42,949 nt of DNA from CAKUIA01 sp044433115 (GTDB lineage Bacteria; Verrucomicrobiota; Verrucomicrobiia; Opitutales; Intestinicryptomonadaceae): NCBI GenBank assembly GCA_044433115.1, contig JAWXTY010000016.1, positions 1 to 42,949 of the forward strand, in the 5' to 3' direction. The number at the start of each line of letters is the position of its first letter. Within the stretch, counting starts at the first letter, position 1. Positions 15,735 to 24,702 of this stretch are shown here, one piece after another. A model generated the notes under the pieces. That model was not told where the DNA came from. It saw only the letters and a program-made list of their open reading frames with translations, and made no database searches. The position numbers were made by a program, and so were the translations under genes.

Positions 15735-17252
15735 ATGAAAACGATATATAAAATATTTTTATACTTAATATTAACTCTTAGCTTTAGTGCAAATTTGCTT
15801 GCAGCCTATAAGCCTACTCAGACCGAAGAAAGCGTAGTACGTATTGTTGCTTCTAGTGGCGGACATGGCACAGGTTTCTTTATAAATAAAGATGGTTATA
15901 TTGTTACAAATGCACACGTCTTAGCAAATGGAGAAAGCTTTGATGATAGCTTTGTTGTAGTGCAAAACTATAAGAAAAAAACTTATATGTATAAAGCAAA
16001 GTTAGTTGGGACTCCTTCTATAGAAAAGGACTTCGCTATACTAAAAGTAAATGCAAATACAGCCCTTCCTTTGTATATGGCTAGATTTGAGCCTGAAAAA
16101 AATTCAACTGTTTTTGCTATAGGATTTTCTGGTTATAATGACGATCCGTCTGAAATGTCAAAATTTATCTTTAAGGCTTTGAAAATTAGTCTTTCTAGTG
16201 AAAATAAAGTTTTGTTAGATTCCTTGGAGACCAAAAAAGAAGAAATTAAAAAGATACTTAATGCCTTGATAGACGAAGTTGAGCAATTAAAGTTGGCTGA
16301 AAATTCAAGGGAAAATGAAGAAAAAATACGAGAGAAAACAGAGGCTTTTAATAATAAATTTAAAGAATATAAAAGTATAGAGTCTGAAATAGAAGAAATT
16401 TACCTTGTAGAAATTAAGAGAAGGATTGAGTCTATGGAGGATTTAACTATTTTAAGTCCTGAGTTTTATAGCTTTGCAGAGCCTTCTATACAAGAAGGTC
16501 ATATAGAAAAAATTACAAATTCAACAGTCTGGGGCTTAAATAGAAATGCTAAAGTAAAAATAATTCAACATAATGCACCTATTCGAGGAGGAAATAGTGG
16601 AGGTCCTTTATTAAATGCTAAAGGTGAGTTTATAGGAGTCAATACTATAGCTCAAACTTCAGATGGCGAAGGCAGAAATTTTTCGCAGCTTGCTTCTTCT
16701 TCTCATTATGATGAGTTGGTTGCTTATTTGGGGCAAAATGGTTTAAGTATAGCATCTGCATCTCTTATTTCTACAATGGATATTCTTTATATTGTTTTGC
16801 TTGTTTTAGTTGTTTGCTTAGTTGCTGTGTTGCTTAAGAAAAAGCCTAAAAATACTTCAAAGAGAAAGAAAGCTATTTATTCTTCTAGTGGGCTTAAATC
16901 TTCTTATGAGCAAGCAGAGTCATCTGTAGCATTAATAAAGTTAGAGTTCGTAGATGAAAATTCTAAAACACACAAATTTTCAATAGATGAAAAATATTTA
17001 AGAGAATCGAATAATTATATTATACTGGGCAGAAGCAAAGACTTTTGTGATGTTTATATAGACAACGCAAGCCTCTCAAAGCAACACTTAGGACTTAGAT
17101 ATACTTCAGGAAAAATATATATTACAGACAGAAATTCCTTAAATGCAGTTTTTGTAGATGGACAAAAAATACCACCTTTTAGATCTTTAAAAATAAACAA
17201 TCAAAGCAATATAAAAATAGGCAAGCTAAATGGAAAGATACTGTGTATATGA
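15735..17252 (+). CDS. Membrane-anchored trypsin-like (HtrA-type) serine protease with coiled-coil insert and cytoplasmic FHA domain
   Basis: 505 residues from ATG 15735, just after the previous stop and directly followed by a signal peptide (core about 6-22); an earlier TTG at 15720 would overlap and bury it. The catalytic triad is visible: TNAH61, KD99FAIL and GGNS288GGP. Between Asp and Ser an insert of about 100 residues (about 145-255) is predicted coiled coil, not usual in DegP/HtrA. No PDZ domain is seen. A TM helix (about 348-367) leads to a cytoplasmic FHA domain (about 415-505) with ILGRS and SKQH. The protease thus faces the periplasm and can be recruited from inside by phosphothreonine (inference). 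It is the last + strand gene of the locus. Confidence 0.9.
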   Translation: MKTIYKIFLYLILTLSFSANLLAAYKPTQTEESVVRIVASSGGHGTGFFINKDGYIVTNAHVLANGESFDDSFVVVQNYKKKTYMYKAKLVGTPSIEKDFAILKVNANTALPLYMARFEPEKNSTVFAIGFSGYNDDPSEMSKFIFKALKISLSSENKVLLDSLETKKEEIKKILNALIDEVEQLKLAENSRENEEKIREKTEAFNNKFKEYKSIESEIEEIYLVEIKRRIESMEDLTILSPEFYSFAEPSIQEGHIEKITNSTVWGLNRNAKVKIIQHNAPIRGGNSGGPLLNAKGEFIGVNTIAQTSDGEGRNFSQLASSSHYDELVAYLGQNGLSIASASLISTMDILYIVLLVLVVCLVAVLLKKKPKNTSKRKKAIYSSSGLKSSYEQAESSVALIKLEFVDENSKTHKFSIDEKYLRESNNYIILGRSKDFCDVYIDNASLSKQHLGLRYTSGKIYITDRNSLNAVFVDGQKIPPFRSLKINNQSNIKIGKLNGKILCI

Positions 17253-17263
17253 AAATATAAAAC

Positions 17264-18031
17264 TTATTTTATTAGATAGTCGTAGGCTTCTTTGACTCTT
17301 ATGAACTCTTCTTGGGCTAGTTTTATGACTGTATTTGGGACATTTTTCGCCTGCAAAGTGTCAGGGTGAAGATCTCTAGCTTTTGCCTTAAATGCCTTTT
17401 TAATTTCTTCTTTTGTTGCATTTGCATTTAAGCCGAGAACGAGAAGGGCTTCTCTTCTAGTCATTGAATTATAATTGTTTGCAGAAGTATTGCTTTGACT
17501 ATTTCTTTGATAATTACCTTGAGTACTGTTTGAAAAGTTAGATCTAAAGTAATCGAGTAAGCCTAAATATTCCGATATTCTCGAAAGCAAAATTTCTTCA
17601 TTTTCGGAAAAATGCCCATCGCTTAGTGCAACTTGAACAAGCAAATTTATATAGTTTGCTTTGCGATTTGTATCTCGCATAAAATCAGGGTGATTCTGCA
17701 TATATGCAGATAAAGCGTCAAGTAAATCCACGTCATTGCTCTTTGCATTTCTAAAGATATTTATAAGCTTTAGACGCTCTTCTTTAGACAGATTTAGCTC
17801 CTTAAAAAGACTTTCCACTTGAGCGATTTCTTCTTCTGAAACCCTGCCATCAATGCTTGCAACTTTAGCCATAGAAAGCACTAAAAACTCTATAATTTCT
17901 TCTCTCGTAGCTTGAGAAGAAACATCTTTTATAGCCTTGCCTACATAATGAGCAACTGTTGCCCCAATTATAGCCCCAAAAGGTCCTCCAAGCCAAAATC
18001 CTGCAATCGCACCCCAAATTTTTCCTGTCAT
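17264..18031 (-). CDS. TerB-like domain plus DnaJ domain protein (DjlA-like co-chaperone)
   Basis: 255 residues. The N-terminus has a Gly-rich hydrophobic stretch (WGAIAGFWLGGPFGAIIGA), probably membrane-associated. Residues about 45-160 form a helical TerB-like domain (MAKVASIDGRVSEEE, then VQVALSDGHFSENE, two acidic metal-site-like repeats). The C-terminus (about 188-255) is a J domain with the essential HPD in DLHPDTLQ, which stimulates DnaK-type chaperones. This arrangement matches DjlA. It converges with the protease gene, 11 bases apart. TerB-like domains often lie beside kinase/VWA/phosphatase modules, so a link to the neighbouring locus is possible, but it may be plain housekeeping. 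Confidence 0.88.
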   Translation of the reverse strand: MTGKIWGAIAGFWLGGPFGAIIGATVAHYVGKAIKDVSSQATREEIIEFLVLSMAKVASIDGRVSEEEIAQVESLFKELNLSKEERLKLINIFRNAKSNDVDLLDALSAYMQNHPDFMRDTNRKANYINLLVQVALSDGHFSENEEILLSRISEYLGLLDYFRSNFSNSTQGNYQRNSQSNTSANNYNSMTRREALLVLGLNANATKEEIKKAFKAKARDLHPDTLQAKNVPNTVIKLAQEEFIRVKEAYDYLIK

Positions 18032-18406
18032 AATTCCTTTTAAATTTTTAATGTAAATTGTTTAGTATCGATTTGTTTAAATATTTTTCGAAAGCACAAT
18101 AGCGTCTATCGTTATTATTCCTAGCACTATTACTTAAGTTTGCATAGGCTTTATATTCACTAGAATTAAAAAATTTCTCAAAATCAAAGCTTGCTGTTTG
18201 ATTTAGGATTGTAAAATTGCCCGCAAAGCTCATCGACTTGAGCTTCAACCGCAGATAAAATCAACTTTAAAGATAATTGATTAACTGCAAAATGTAGCTC
18301 TTGAGGTTGAAGATGTAGAAAATTTACCACTTTTAGGTACTCTTAGTACTACTTCCTTTGAGAAGGCTGTCGCTAAGTAGTACCTTTTTTTATTTGTAAT
18401 TTTAGC
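18032..18406. other. 375-base gap with decayed small reading frames, no convincing gene
   Basis: Three short competing frames are visible: minus 18048-18248 (66 codons, TTG start), minus 18184-18330 (48 codons, GTG start) and plus about 18279-18380, which reads LQNVALEVEDVENLPLLG and ends in TAG just inside a hairpin. None has a ribosome binding site or recognisable family. The overlapping open frames suggest gene remnants or an untranslated RNA. Confidence 0.4.
18335..18392 (+). terminator. Imperfect hairpin followed by T7, terminator-like on + strand
   Basis: AGGTACTCTTAG (18335-18346) pairs imperfectly with CTAAGTAGTACCT (18373-18385), with a smaller CCTT/AAGG stem inside the loop, and a run of seven T follows. 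It ends the small + strand frame described for this gap; no complete + strand gene lies upstream. Confidence 0.45.
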
Positions 18407-19381
18407 TTACTTTATGTTGTTTTTTACGAAAGTGGCGATTAGTTTGTGTCCTGCTGTAGTTAGGTGGACGTCGTCGTAGAATAGGTAGTCGGCTGGGTTT
18501 GAGCTTAGGGATTTATCTGTTTTTGCGGCGTTTAGGCTATCTATCATTGGGTCTGTGATATTATTTATATCATATTGTTTTGGATTTGCTAGAATGTCGT
18601 TAAGAAGAGCGTATATATCAACTTCCATAAAATTAACATCTTGATATTTTACTCTAAGTTCTCTTATAGCCTCTTTTAGAACTTTGTTGAAAGATTGCGA
18701 ATATTCTGTTGCTTGCTCTTTTGTCATAGAATTTTCCTCAGCATTTTTATTATAACGAGGGGTAGCTCCTATATTTGGTAAATTTAAAACTACAATATTT
18801 TTAGCATCACGTTCGATTAGCAATTCTAAATTCTTTTTCATTTCATTAGCTGCAATTTCGCCTTCTTTTTCAAATCTACTAATAACTTTAGTTCTAAAAG
18901 AAAAGAAGAGATTGTTTGCTCCGCCCCAAGTTAAAATTAAGTCATCTGCCTTAAAATTAGTCTTGTATCTATCAAAACCAATATCTGTATTTTTTACTGA
19001 GTTTTCGTTTATAAATCTCACATCACCAACAATTTGCTCGTGTATGCTTGGCACGACAAGTTCAGTTATGCCATGGGCTGTCATAGCTCCTCCGTGTGCA
19101 AAATTTGTGTCGCCAGTTTCTATGAAATCGCCCTCTTTATATTTAGTAGATTTTGTGGGAGTTTTAATACTCAACATAGGGGCTAAATATTCATTCCAAA
19201 CTATGCCATTTGACCATCTGCCTTCGCAATTATAATCTTCTTCGTTAGGGTTATTGCCTGCGTCAGAAAGAGAGTCTCCAAAAATGAAAATTCTGGAATA
19301 ATTAGGCTTTGTAGGTAAATTGCACAATAAAATAGTTATAGCAATTAAAAGTGCTAAGATTGATAGTATTTTTAGTTTCAT
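18407..19381 (-). CDS. Secreted GDSL-family lipase/esterase
   Basis: 324 residues. A signal peptide (core LSILALLIAITILLC) precedes an SGNH/GDSL hydrolase of the longer type. Block I is FGDSLSDAGN with nucleophile Ser, block III is WGGANNLFF with oxyanion Asn, and block V is DDVHLTTAGH with catalytic Asp and His. The Cys at the end of the hydrophobic core could be a lipobox, but the preceding Leu is unfavourable, so export by a standard signal peptide is preferred. The substrate (lipid or acetylated glycan) cannot be told. It is transcribed with hpt and clpC on the minus strand, 29 bases downstream of hpt. Confidence 0.88.
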   Translation of the reverse strand: MKLKILSILALLIAITILLCNLPTKPNYSRIFIFGDSLSDAGNNPNEEDYNCEGRWSNGIVWNEYLAPMLSIKTPTKSTKYKEGDFIETGDTNFAHGGAMTAHGITELVVPSIHEQIVGDVRFINENSVKNTDIGFDRYKTNFKADDLILTWGGANNLFFSFRTKVISRFEKEGEIAANEMKKNLELLIERDAKNIVVLNLPNIGATPRYNKNAEENSMTKEQATEYSQSFNKVLKEAIRELRVKYQDVNFMEVDIYALLNDILANPKQYDINNITDPMIDSLNAAKTDKSLSSNPADYLFYDDVHLTTAGHKLIATFVKNNIK

Positions 19382-19410
19382 AATATAAGTTTTTTAGTTT
19401 TTGTTGAAAG

Positions 19411-19926
19411 TTATTCTTTGTAAAATATGTCTTGGCTGTTGCGTTTTAGTTCGGCTATATCTAAGCCATAGCCATATACAAATTTATCTTCTATATCAAA
19501 GCATTTAAAGTCGGCTTTGATGTCTTGGGCTTTGTTTTTGTCGAGAAGTACACAGCTTTTGCAAGACTTAACTTCGTTTTTAAGTAGTTCTTCTATAACA
19601 GTTTTTAGGCTAAGCCCACTGTCTAAAATGTCGTCTACAAGTAATATATCCTTGCCTTTTAGAGACTTAAAGTCGCCCCTTAGTTCGACTGAGCCACTTG
19701 AATATGTGTTCATTCCATAAGATGAAGCTCTAATGGAAACTATCTCGCACTCGATGCTCTCGAGCTTGCGTAGTAAATCTACTACAAAAAATATAGCACC
19801 TTCAGCAAGCCAGACTACTGTTAGGGTATTAATATTACTTTTCTTGCAGTGTGTGAGAATGTCCAGAGCAAGCCTTTCGACTTGCTCTGCAATTTTCTCT
19901 TTAGATATAAGCTTAATTTCGCTCAT
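19411..19926 (-). CDS. hpt: Hypoxanthine phosphoribosyltransferase
   Basis: 171 residues, usual length for the family. The PRPP-binding motif reads LLVDDILDSGLSL (canonical VDDIxDTGxTL). SYGMNTYSSG matches the flexible catalytic loop, and the C-terminal KFVYGYGLDIAEL matches the FVxGYGLDY purine-recognition segment. It salvages hypoxanthine/guanine to IMP/GMP with PRPP in the cytoplasm. Its ATG follows the clpC stop with no spacing (TAAATG), so the two are translationally linked. Confidence 0.9.
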   Translation of the reverse strand: MSEIKLISKEKIAEQVERLALDILTHCKKSNINTLTVVWLAEGAIFFVVDLLRKLESIECEIVSIRASSYGMNTYSSGSVELRGDFKSLKGKDILLVDDILDSGLSLKTVIEELLKNEVKSCKSCVLLDKNKAQDIKADFKCFDIEDKFVYGYGLDIAELKRNSQDIFYKE

Positions 19927-22392
19927 TTATTTTGCTTTAGTCTTTGTAGCTCTTTGCTTGAAAGTTAAAGTTTCGCCATTTGAGCTTATAGTTAATTTGC
20001 CATTGCCATCTTGGATAGAGCCATCTAAAATAGCTTCGGCAAGTTTGTCTTCTAACTCACGTTCTATAGTACGCTTTAATACCCTTGCTCCATACTTTTC
20101 ATCGTAGGCTTTCTCTACTAAAAAGTCTTGAGCTTTCTTGTCTGCAACTATAGCTATATCTCTATCTTGCAAGCGTTTAGCTAAATCTGCAATTTCAAGA
20201 TTAACTATTTGCTTTAAGTCCTCTTTAGTCAAAGATCTAAATAAAACTATGTCGCTAATTCTATTTATAAACTCAGGTTTAAAGGTGCGTTTCATTTCGT
20301 CTAAAACCTTTTCCTTAGTTTTTTGATAGTCAGCTTCAGAGTCTAATTCAACGTCAAATCCCATCGAAGTATTCTTTTGAAGTATGTGAGCTCCCACGTT
20401 ACTTGTAAGAATAATTATAGTATTTCTAAAGTCTACATTTCTGCCAAGGCTATCAGTTAGTCTGCCTTCTTCGAGAACTTGTAGTAATATTTGTACTACA
20501 TCAGGGTGAGCCTTTTCGATTTCGTCAAAGAGGATTACGCTGTAAGGCTTGCGGCGAACTTGTTCAGTGAGTTGTCCACCTTCTTCGTGTCCCACATATC
20601 CAGGGGGTGAGCCTATCAAGCGAGATACAGAGAATTTTTCCATATATTCTGACATATCTATTTGTATGATAGAGTCGGCTTTGCCAAACATTTCTTCGGC
20701 AAGTACTTTTGCTAAATAAGTTTTGCCAACGCCAGTTGCCCCCATAAATAGGAATGAGCCTATAGGTCTCTTAGGGTTTTTAAGCGATGCTCTCGACCTC
20801 CTTAAAGCCTTGGATATAGCAGAAGTTGCCTCAGCTTGCCCTATGACTTTTTCTCTTAGGATAGCCTCTAAGTTTAGCAATTTTTTAGTGTCGCTCTCAG
20901 CCATTTTAGATAGAGGAACTCCTGTCCACGCAGATACAACTTCGAGTATATCTTCTTCGTCTACAGTTAAAACTACTTCTTCTAAAGATTTTCTCCAAGC
21001 AGTAATTGCGTCATTTCTTTGAGCGATTAATGCTTTTTCTAAATCTCTAAATTTTGCAGCGTCTTCAAAGCTTTGTTCCTTGATAGCAAGCTCTTTAGAC
21101 TTTGTAGTTTCCTCAATTTTCTTAGAAATATCCTCAATAGAGCTAGGTCTTTGCATACCCTTAATTCTAGCTTTCGAGCCTGCTTCGTCTATAATATCTA
21201 TAGCTTTGTCGGGAAGTTGCCTGCTAGTTATGTATCTATCAGACATCTTTACAGCGAGTTCTAAAGCCTTTGGAGTGTACTTGCAGTGGTGGTGCTTTTC
21301 ATAATTTTCCTTAAGCCCATCTAAGATTTTGATTGTGTCGTCTACGCTAGGGGCGTCGACTGTTACGCTTTGGAAACGTCTATCTAAAGCTGCGTCTTTT
21401 TCGATAAATCTTCTATACTCGTTTAGGGTAGTTGCCCCAATGCACTGTAGCGTGCCTCTAGCCAATGCAGGCTTAAACATATTCGAAGCGTCCATCGACC
21501 CACCTTCAGCAGAGCCAGAGCCTACGATAGTGTGTAGCTCGTCTATAAACAAAATAACGTCTTTTTGCTTTTCGACTTCTTCTATAATATTCTTTACACG
21601 CTCTTCAAATTGCCCTCTATACTTTGTGCCAGCGAGCATAGCAGACATATCTAGGGCTATAACTCGCTTGCCTTGCAATATTTCAGGAACTAAGCCTCCT
21701 GCAATCTCTTGAGCTAAGCCCTCAACTATAGCAGTTTTGCCTACTCCTGCTTCGCCTATTAAAACGGGGTTATTCTTTGTTCTTCTACATAAGATTTGTA
21801 TGACACGCATAATCTCTTTAGCTCTGCCTATAACAGGGTCAAGTGCCTTAGTCTTAGCAATTTCGGTCAAGTCTCTTCCATAAGAGGCAAGGGCAGAAGT
21901 CTTTTGCTCAGATTGCTCTTGCATAGGATTTTGCGAAGGAGCGTCTCCTATAAAATTAGGGTCTAGCTCAGCAAGTATAGCCTTTTGGCAGTCTTGAATG
22001 TCTACCCCTAATTGTATCAAAATTTTAGCAGCGATATTGTCAGCGTCTCTAAGGATACCAAGCAAGATATGTTCAGTACCTATATAATTATGCTTAAGCT
22101 TATTCGCCTCAATGCCTGCAAATGCTATAACTTTTTTAAGTTTAGGCGTTTGAGGAATATCATCTGGCGACTTTGCCTCTTTGTTGACAACGCCAGACTC
22201 TTCTATAATTTGTTTTTTAACAGAGTCGAAGTTTAGCCCCATCTTCTTTAAGATAGTTACTGCAACTCCTTGGTTCATTTCTATTAATCCTAAAAGTACG
22301 TGTTCTGTACCTATAAAATTATGCCCAAAATTGAGGGCTTGTTTTTTTGCTAATGCAAATAATTGCAATGCTCTTGGTGTAAAATATGGCAT
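19927..22392 (-). CDS. clpC: ATP-dependent Clp protease ATP-binding subunit ClpC
   Basis: 821 residues. Two Clp-N repeats (about 1-145) are followed by AAA+ module 1 (Walker A GEAGVGKTA, Walker B FIDELH), a middle UVR-type helix pair (about 410-450, SFEDAAKFRDLEKAL) that distinguishes ClpC from ClpA/ClpB, and AAA+ module 2 (GATGVGKTYLAK, LFDEIEKAH) with the C-terminal D2-small domain. It unfolds substrates for ClpP, usually with adaptor proteins. AAAGGAA lies about 10 bases before the ATG. The N-terminus resembles Verrucomicrobia/Chlamydiae ClpC sequences. No clpP in the window. Confidence 0.96.
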   Translation of the reverse strand: MPYFTPRALQLFALAKKQALNFGHNFIGTEHVLLGLIEMNQGVAVTILKKMGLNFDSVKKQIIEESGVVNKEAKSPDDIPQTPKLKKVIAFAGIEANKLKHNYIGTEHILLGILRDADNIAAKILIQLGVDIQDCQKAILAELDPNFIGDAPSQNPMQEQSEQKTSALASYGRDLTEIAKTKALDPVIGRAKEIMRVIQILCRRTKNNPVLIGEAGVGKTAIVEGLAQEIAGGLVPEILQGKRVIALDMSAMLAGTKYRGQFEERVKNIIEEVEKQKDVILFIDELHTIVGSGSAEGGSMDASNMFKPALARGTLQCIGATTLNEYRRFIEKDAALDRRFQSVTVDAPSVDDTIKILDGLKENYEKHHHCKYTPKALELAVKMSDRYITSRQLPDKAIDIIDEAGSKARIKGMQRPSSIEDISKKIEETTKSKELAIKEQSFEDAAKFRDLEKALIAQRNDAITAWRKSLEEVVLTVDEEDILEVVSAWTGVPLSKMAESDTKKLLNLEAILREKVIGQAEATSAISKALRRSRASLKNPKRPIGSFLFMGATGVGKTYLAKVLAEEMFGKADSIIQIDMSEYMEKFSVSRLIGSPPGYVGHEEGGQLTEQVRRKPYSVILFDEIEKAHPDVVQILLQVLEEGRLTDSLGRNVDFRNTIIILTSNVGAHILQKNTSMGFDVELDSEADYQKTKEKVLDEMKRTFKPEFINRISDIVLFRSLTKEDLKQIVNLEIADLAKRLQDRDIAIVADKKAQDFLVEKAYDEKYGARVLKRTIERELEDKLAEAILDGSIQDGNGKLTISSNGETLTFKQRATKTKAK

Positions 22393-22431
22393 ATAATTAT
22401 TTCCTTTAAAAATTGTTTTGATTAAGTTGGT

Positions 22432-23967
22432 TTAGCCTGAAGTTTCAGTCCAACGCTGTTCTCTTATTAGAGTGATTTTTACTACTCCTAAATTGTCGTA
22501 AGCCTCGCTAATTTTATATCTAATTTTAGCTGCTAAGTTTGCAGCTTCAACTTCGCTAATTTCTTCTGGTTTTAAAATGACACGCATCTCTTTGCCAGAT
22601 TGTATTACGTAGGCGTCGGCGACACCCTCAAAAGAATAGGCAATTCGCTCTAATAACTTAACTCGTTTAAAATAAGAGTCAGTTGCTTGTACCCTTGCTC
22701 CTGGTCTAGCACTTGAAACTGAATCTGCAATCTTAACTATTGCTGCATAAAGGCTTGTAGCTTGAGTCTCGTTGTGGTGCGAGGCAACTGCGTTTACAAT
22801 TCGTGTGTCTTCACCACAAGTTTCAAGTAGAGCAGCTGCTGCCTTTGCGTGAGAAAGCGTGCCTATATCTGTCATAACCTTAGCTATATCGTGCAAGAGT
22901 GTAGCTCTTATTGCTATTCTTGGGCTTAAATTAAGTTCATTTGCAAGCTTACCAGCGAGTATTGCAGCTTCTATAGAATGGTCTAAAGAATTTTGGTTAA
23001 GCGATTGATGAAAGTGTAATTTTCCCAAGAGTTCCACTATTGCTCTATCAACATTAGACACACCTAATAGGGCTAAAGTTTCATTTCCTTTTTGCTTAGC
23101 AATTTTTTCTACTTCTTTTTTTGCTATGCTACTTTGCTCTTCTATAGTACTAGGGTTTACCCTGCCATCTTTGAGCAAGTTCTCGAGAGTAATCCTTGCA
23201 ATCTCTTTTTTAACTGGGTCAAAGGACGATACTGTTACGCAATCTGGCGTGTCGTCTACTATCAAATTCGCACTTGTAGCATTTTCAAAAGCACGTATAT
23301 TTCTGCCATCTTTGCCTATGAGTTTGCCCTTTGTGGCTTCGTCGGAAATCTTTACTATAGAGCAAGTTGCACTTTGACATTCACGAGTAGCTAAGCTTTG
23401 CATAGTATTTAATAATATAGCTCTAGCTTCTTCTTCGATTTTTGTAGCTCTTTTAGAGAAGTAATTTTCGGCATAAAATGCTAAATTTTCTTCGGCTTTT
23501 TCAGCTAAAACTTTTTTTGCCTCAGCTTGAATTTCCTCTTGGCTAAGCGTAGTTAAGCCCTCTAGCTTTTTAGTATACTCTTCAAGTTTTCGCTCACAAA
23601 TATCGGCTTTAGTAGTATATTTTTCTCTTTCTTCTTCGTATCTGTTTTTTTCGTTTTGAGACTCTTGAGCCAAGAGCGTCGCCCTACTTAGCTCGTCTTT
23701 AGCAGCTAAGGACTTTTCTTTCGAAGTTGAAATTAGGTCTTGATATTCCTTTTCAATATCTTTTCTTTGATTTTGAAGTTTCTTTTCGAGTTTTTTAATT
23801 TTTGCATTTAATATAGACTTATCCTTTTCGCTAGCCTCATTTAAGTCTTTTTTAGTACTTGCGATTAAGTTCTTTTTGCTTTTTTGAAAATAGACACAAA
23901 GATAGAGCAGTATTGCTATGTACAATACAGTTGTAAAAATATGCGTAATTATTGAACTTGTAGTCAT
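22432..23967 (-). CDS. rny: Ribonuclease Y
   Basis: 511 residues, normal size. An N-terminal TM helix (about 7-24) and a long Lys/Glu coiled coil (about 35-165) precede a KH RNA-binding domain (about 205-270; GKLIGKDGRNIRAFE, the GxxGxxG loop) and an HD metal-dependent phosphodiesterase domain with LDHSIEAA and LLHDIAK, then SHHN. It is a membrane-bound endoribonuclease that starts mRNA decay. Both the HD pair and the KH loop are intact. The glycosyltransferase gene upstream ends 3 bases before its ATG; clpC follows 39 bases downstream. Confidence 0.95.
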   Translation of the reverse strand: MTTSSIITHIFTTVLYIAILLYLCVYFQKSKKNLIASTKKDLNEASEKDKSILNAKIKKLEKKLQNQRKDIEKEYQDLISTSKEKSLAAKDELSRATLLAQESQNEKNRYEEEREKYTTKADICERKLEEYTKKLEGLTTLSQEEIQAEAKKVLAEKAEENLAFYAENYFSKRATKIEEEARAILLNTMQSLATRECQSATCSIVKISDEATKGKLIGKDGRNIRAFENATSANLIVDDTPDCVTVSSFDPVKKEIARITLENLLKDGRVNPSTIEEQSSIAKKEVEKIAKQKGNETLALLGVSNVDRAIVELLGKLHFHQSLNQNSLDHSIEAAILAGKLANELNLSPRIAIRATLLHDIAKVMTDIGTLSHAKAAAALLETCGEDTRIVNAVASHHNETQATSLYAAIVKIADSVSSARPGARVQATDSYFKRVKLLERIAYSFEGVADAYVIQSGKEMRVILKPEEISEVEAANLAAKIRYKISEAYDNLGVVKITLIREQRWTETSG

Positions 23968-23970
23968 AAA

Positions 23971-24702
23971 TTAAGACCAGTTATCTATTAGCCACTTAGG
24001 AGTTTTTACATACCTAATTATTCCCTTTAAGCCCTTTATGTCGTTAGTCAAGGCTTGGTCTGGGGTAGGCACTCCGTGGAATACTACCATCTTAGCCCCT
24101 GCAGGAACAGTAGGCTCAAAGAAATAATTTAGAGGGAACTTCTTCATACAAGTATGCTTAAAGCTAGGCATCCACTCTCTTTTCCAGAATTTAAGCGTAC
24201 CTTGCTTTTCGAGCATAGAGCAGACATAGGCTTGTTCGTGTCTGAAATTTGCACGAATTTCTTCCATATTATCCAAGAAGTTTTGCAAGATGTCGTGGTG
24301 TAGCTTTGCGTTAAATCTATATATGCTAGTTAGCCCCTTGCCTTGCTTTACAGAAGGTCGCCAATGCTCGACTAAAATTGTGTCGCCTTCCACTGTGAAG
24401 TATTCGTCGATATTGCCAACGATAACAGTGTCTAAATCTAAGAAAAGCACTCTGCCTTCAAGATTTTCGTCTTTGCCAAACAAGCATAGCTTACGCCAGC
24501 CTCTCTCGTTATCATTAGGGATATTTATGACAGGTAAATCTCTAATTTCCACTTGAGGCAAAATTCCCCCCGCGTCATCAGTATAACAAATAAATTTAAA
24601 ATTTAGCGTACAATTTCTAGCAGACATATTATATAGGCGATTTACATATTCGCAGCCATATTTTTTGCCCCACTTCATACAGACTATAGTATATTTTTCC
24701 AT
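23971..24702 (-). CDS. Glycosyltransferase (GT-A fold, glycogenin/GT8-like)
   Basis: 243 residues, no TM. A Rossmann-like start (YTIVCMKWG) and the DxD metal/nucleotide-sugar motif LFLDLDTVIVGNID (about 98-111) mark a GT-A transferase; the acceptor-side motif RFNAKL and a late VVFHGVP with His resemble the third GT8-like block. Sugar and acceptor are unknown; capsule, lipid or protein glycosylation are possible. It sits directly upstream of rny and diverges from an SGNH hydrolase gene with about 90 bases between. Confidence 0.75.
   Translation of the reverse strand: MEKYTIVCMKWGKKYGCEYVNRLYNMSARNCTLNFKFICYTDDAGGILPQVEIRDLPVINIPNDNERGWRKLCLFGKDENLEGRVLFLDLDTVIVGNIDEYFTVEGDTILVEHWRPSVKQGKGLTSIYRFNAKLHHDILQNFLDNMEEIRANFRHEQAYVCSMLEKQGTLKFWKREWMPSFKHTCMKKFPLNYFFEPTVPAGAKMVVFHGVPTPDQALTNDIKGLKGIIRYVKTPKWLIDNWS

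Noticed and set aside
1..17252. Type VI secretion regulatory cluster
   Set aside because: Kinase, PP2C and FHA genes fit, but no Tss, VipA/B, Hcp or VgrG-like genes are seen in the window.
20723..22396. Several + strand frames of 60-130 codons inside clpC
   Set aside because: All are antisense shadows of the well-supported ClpC coding sequence.
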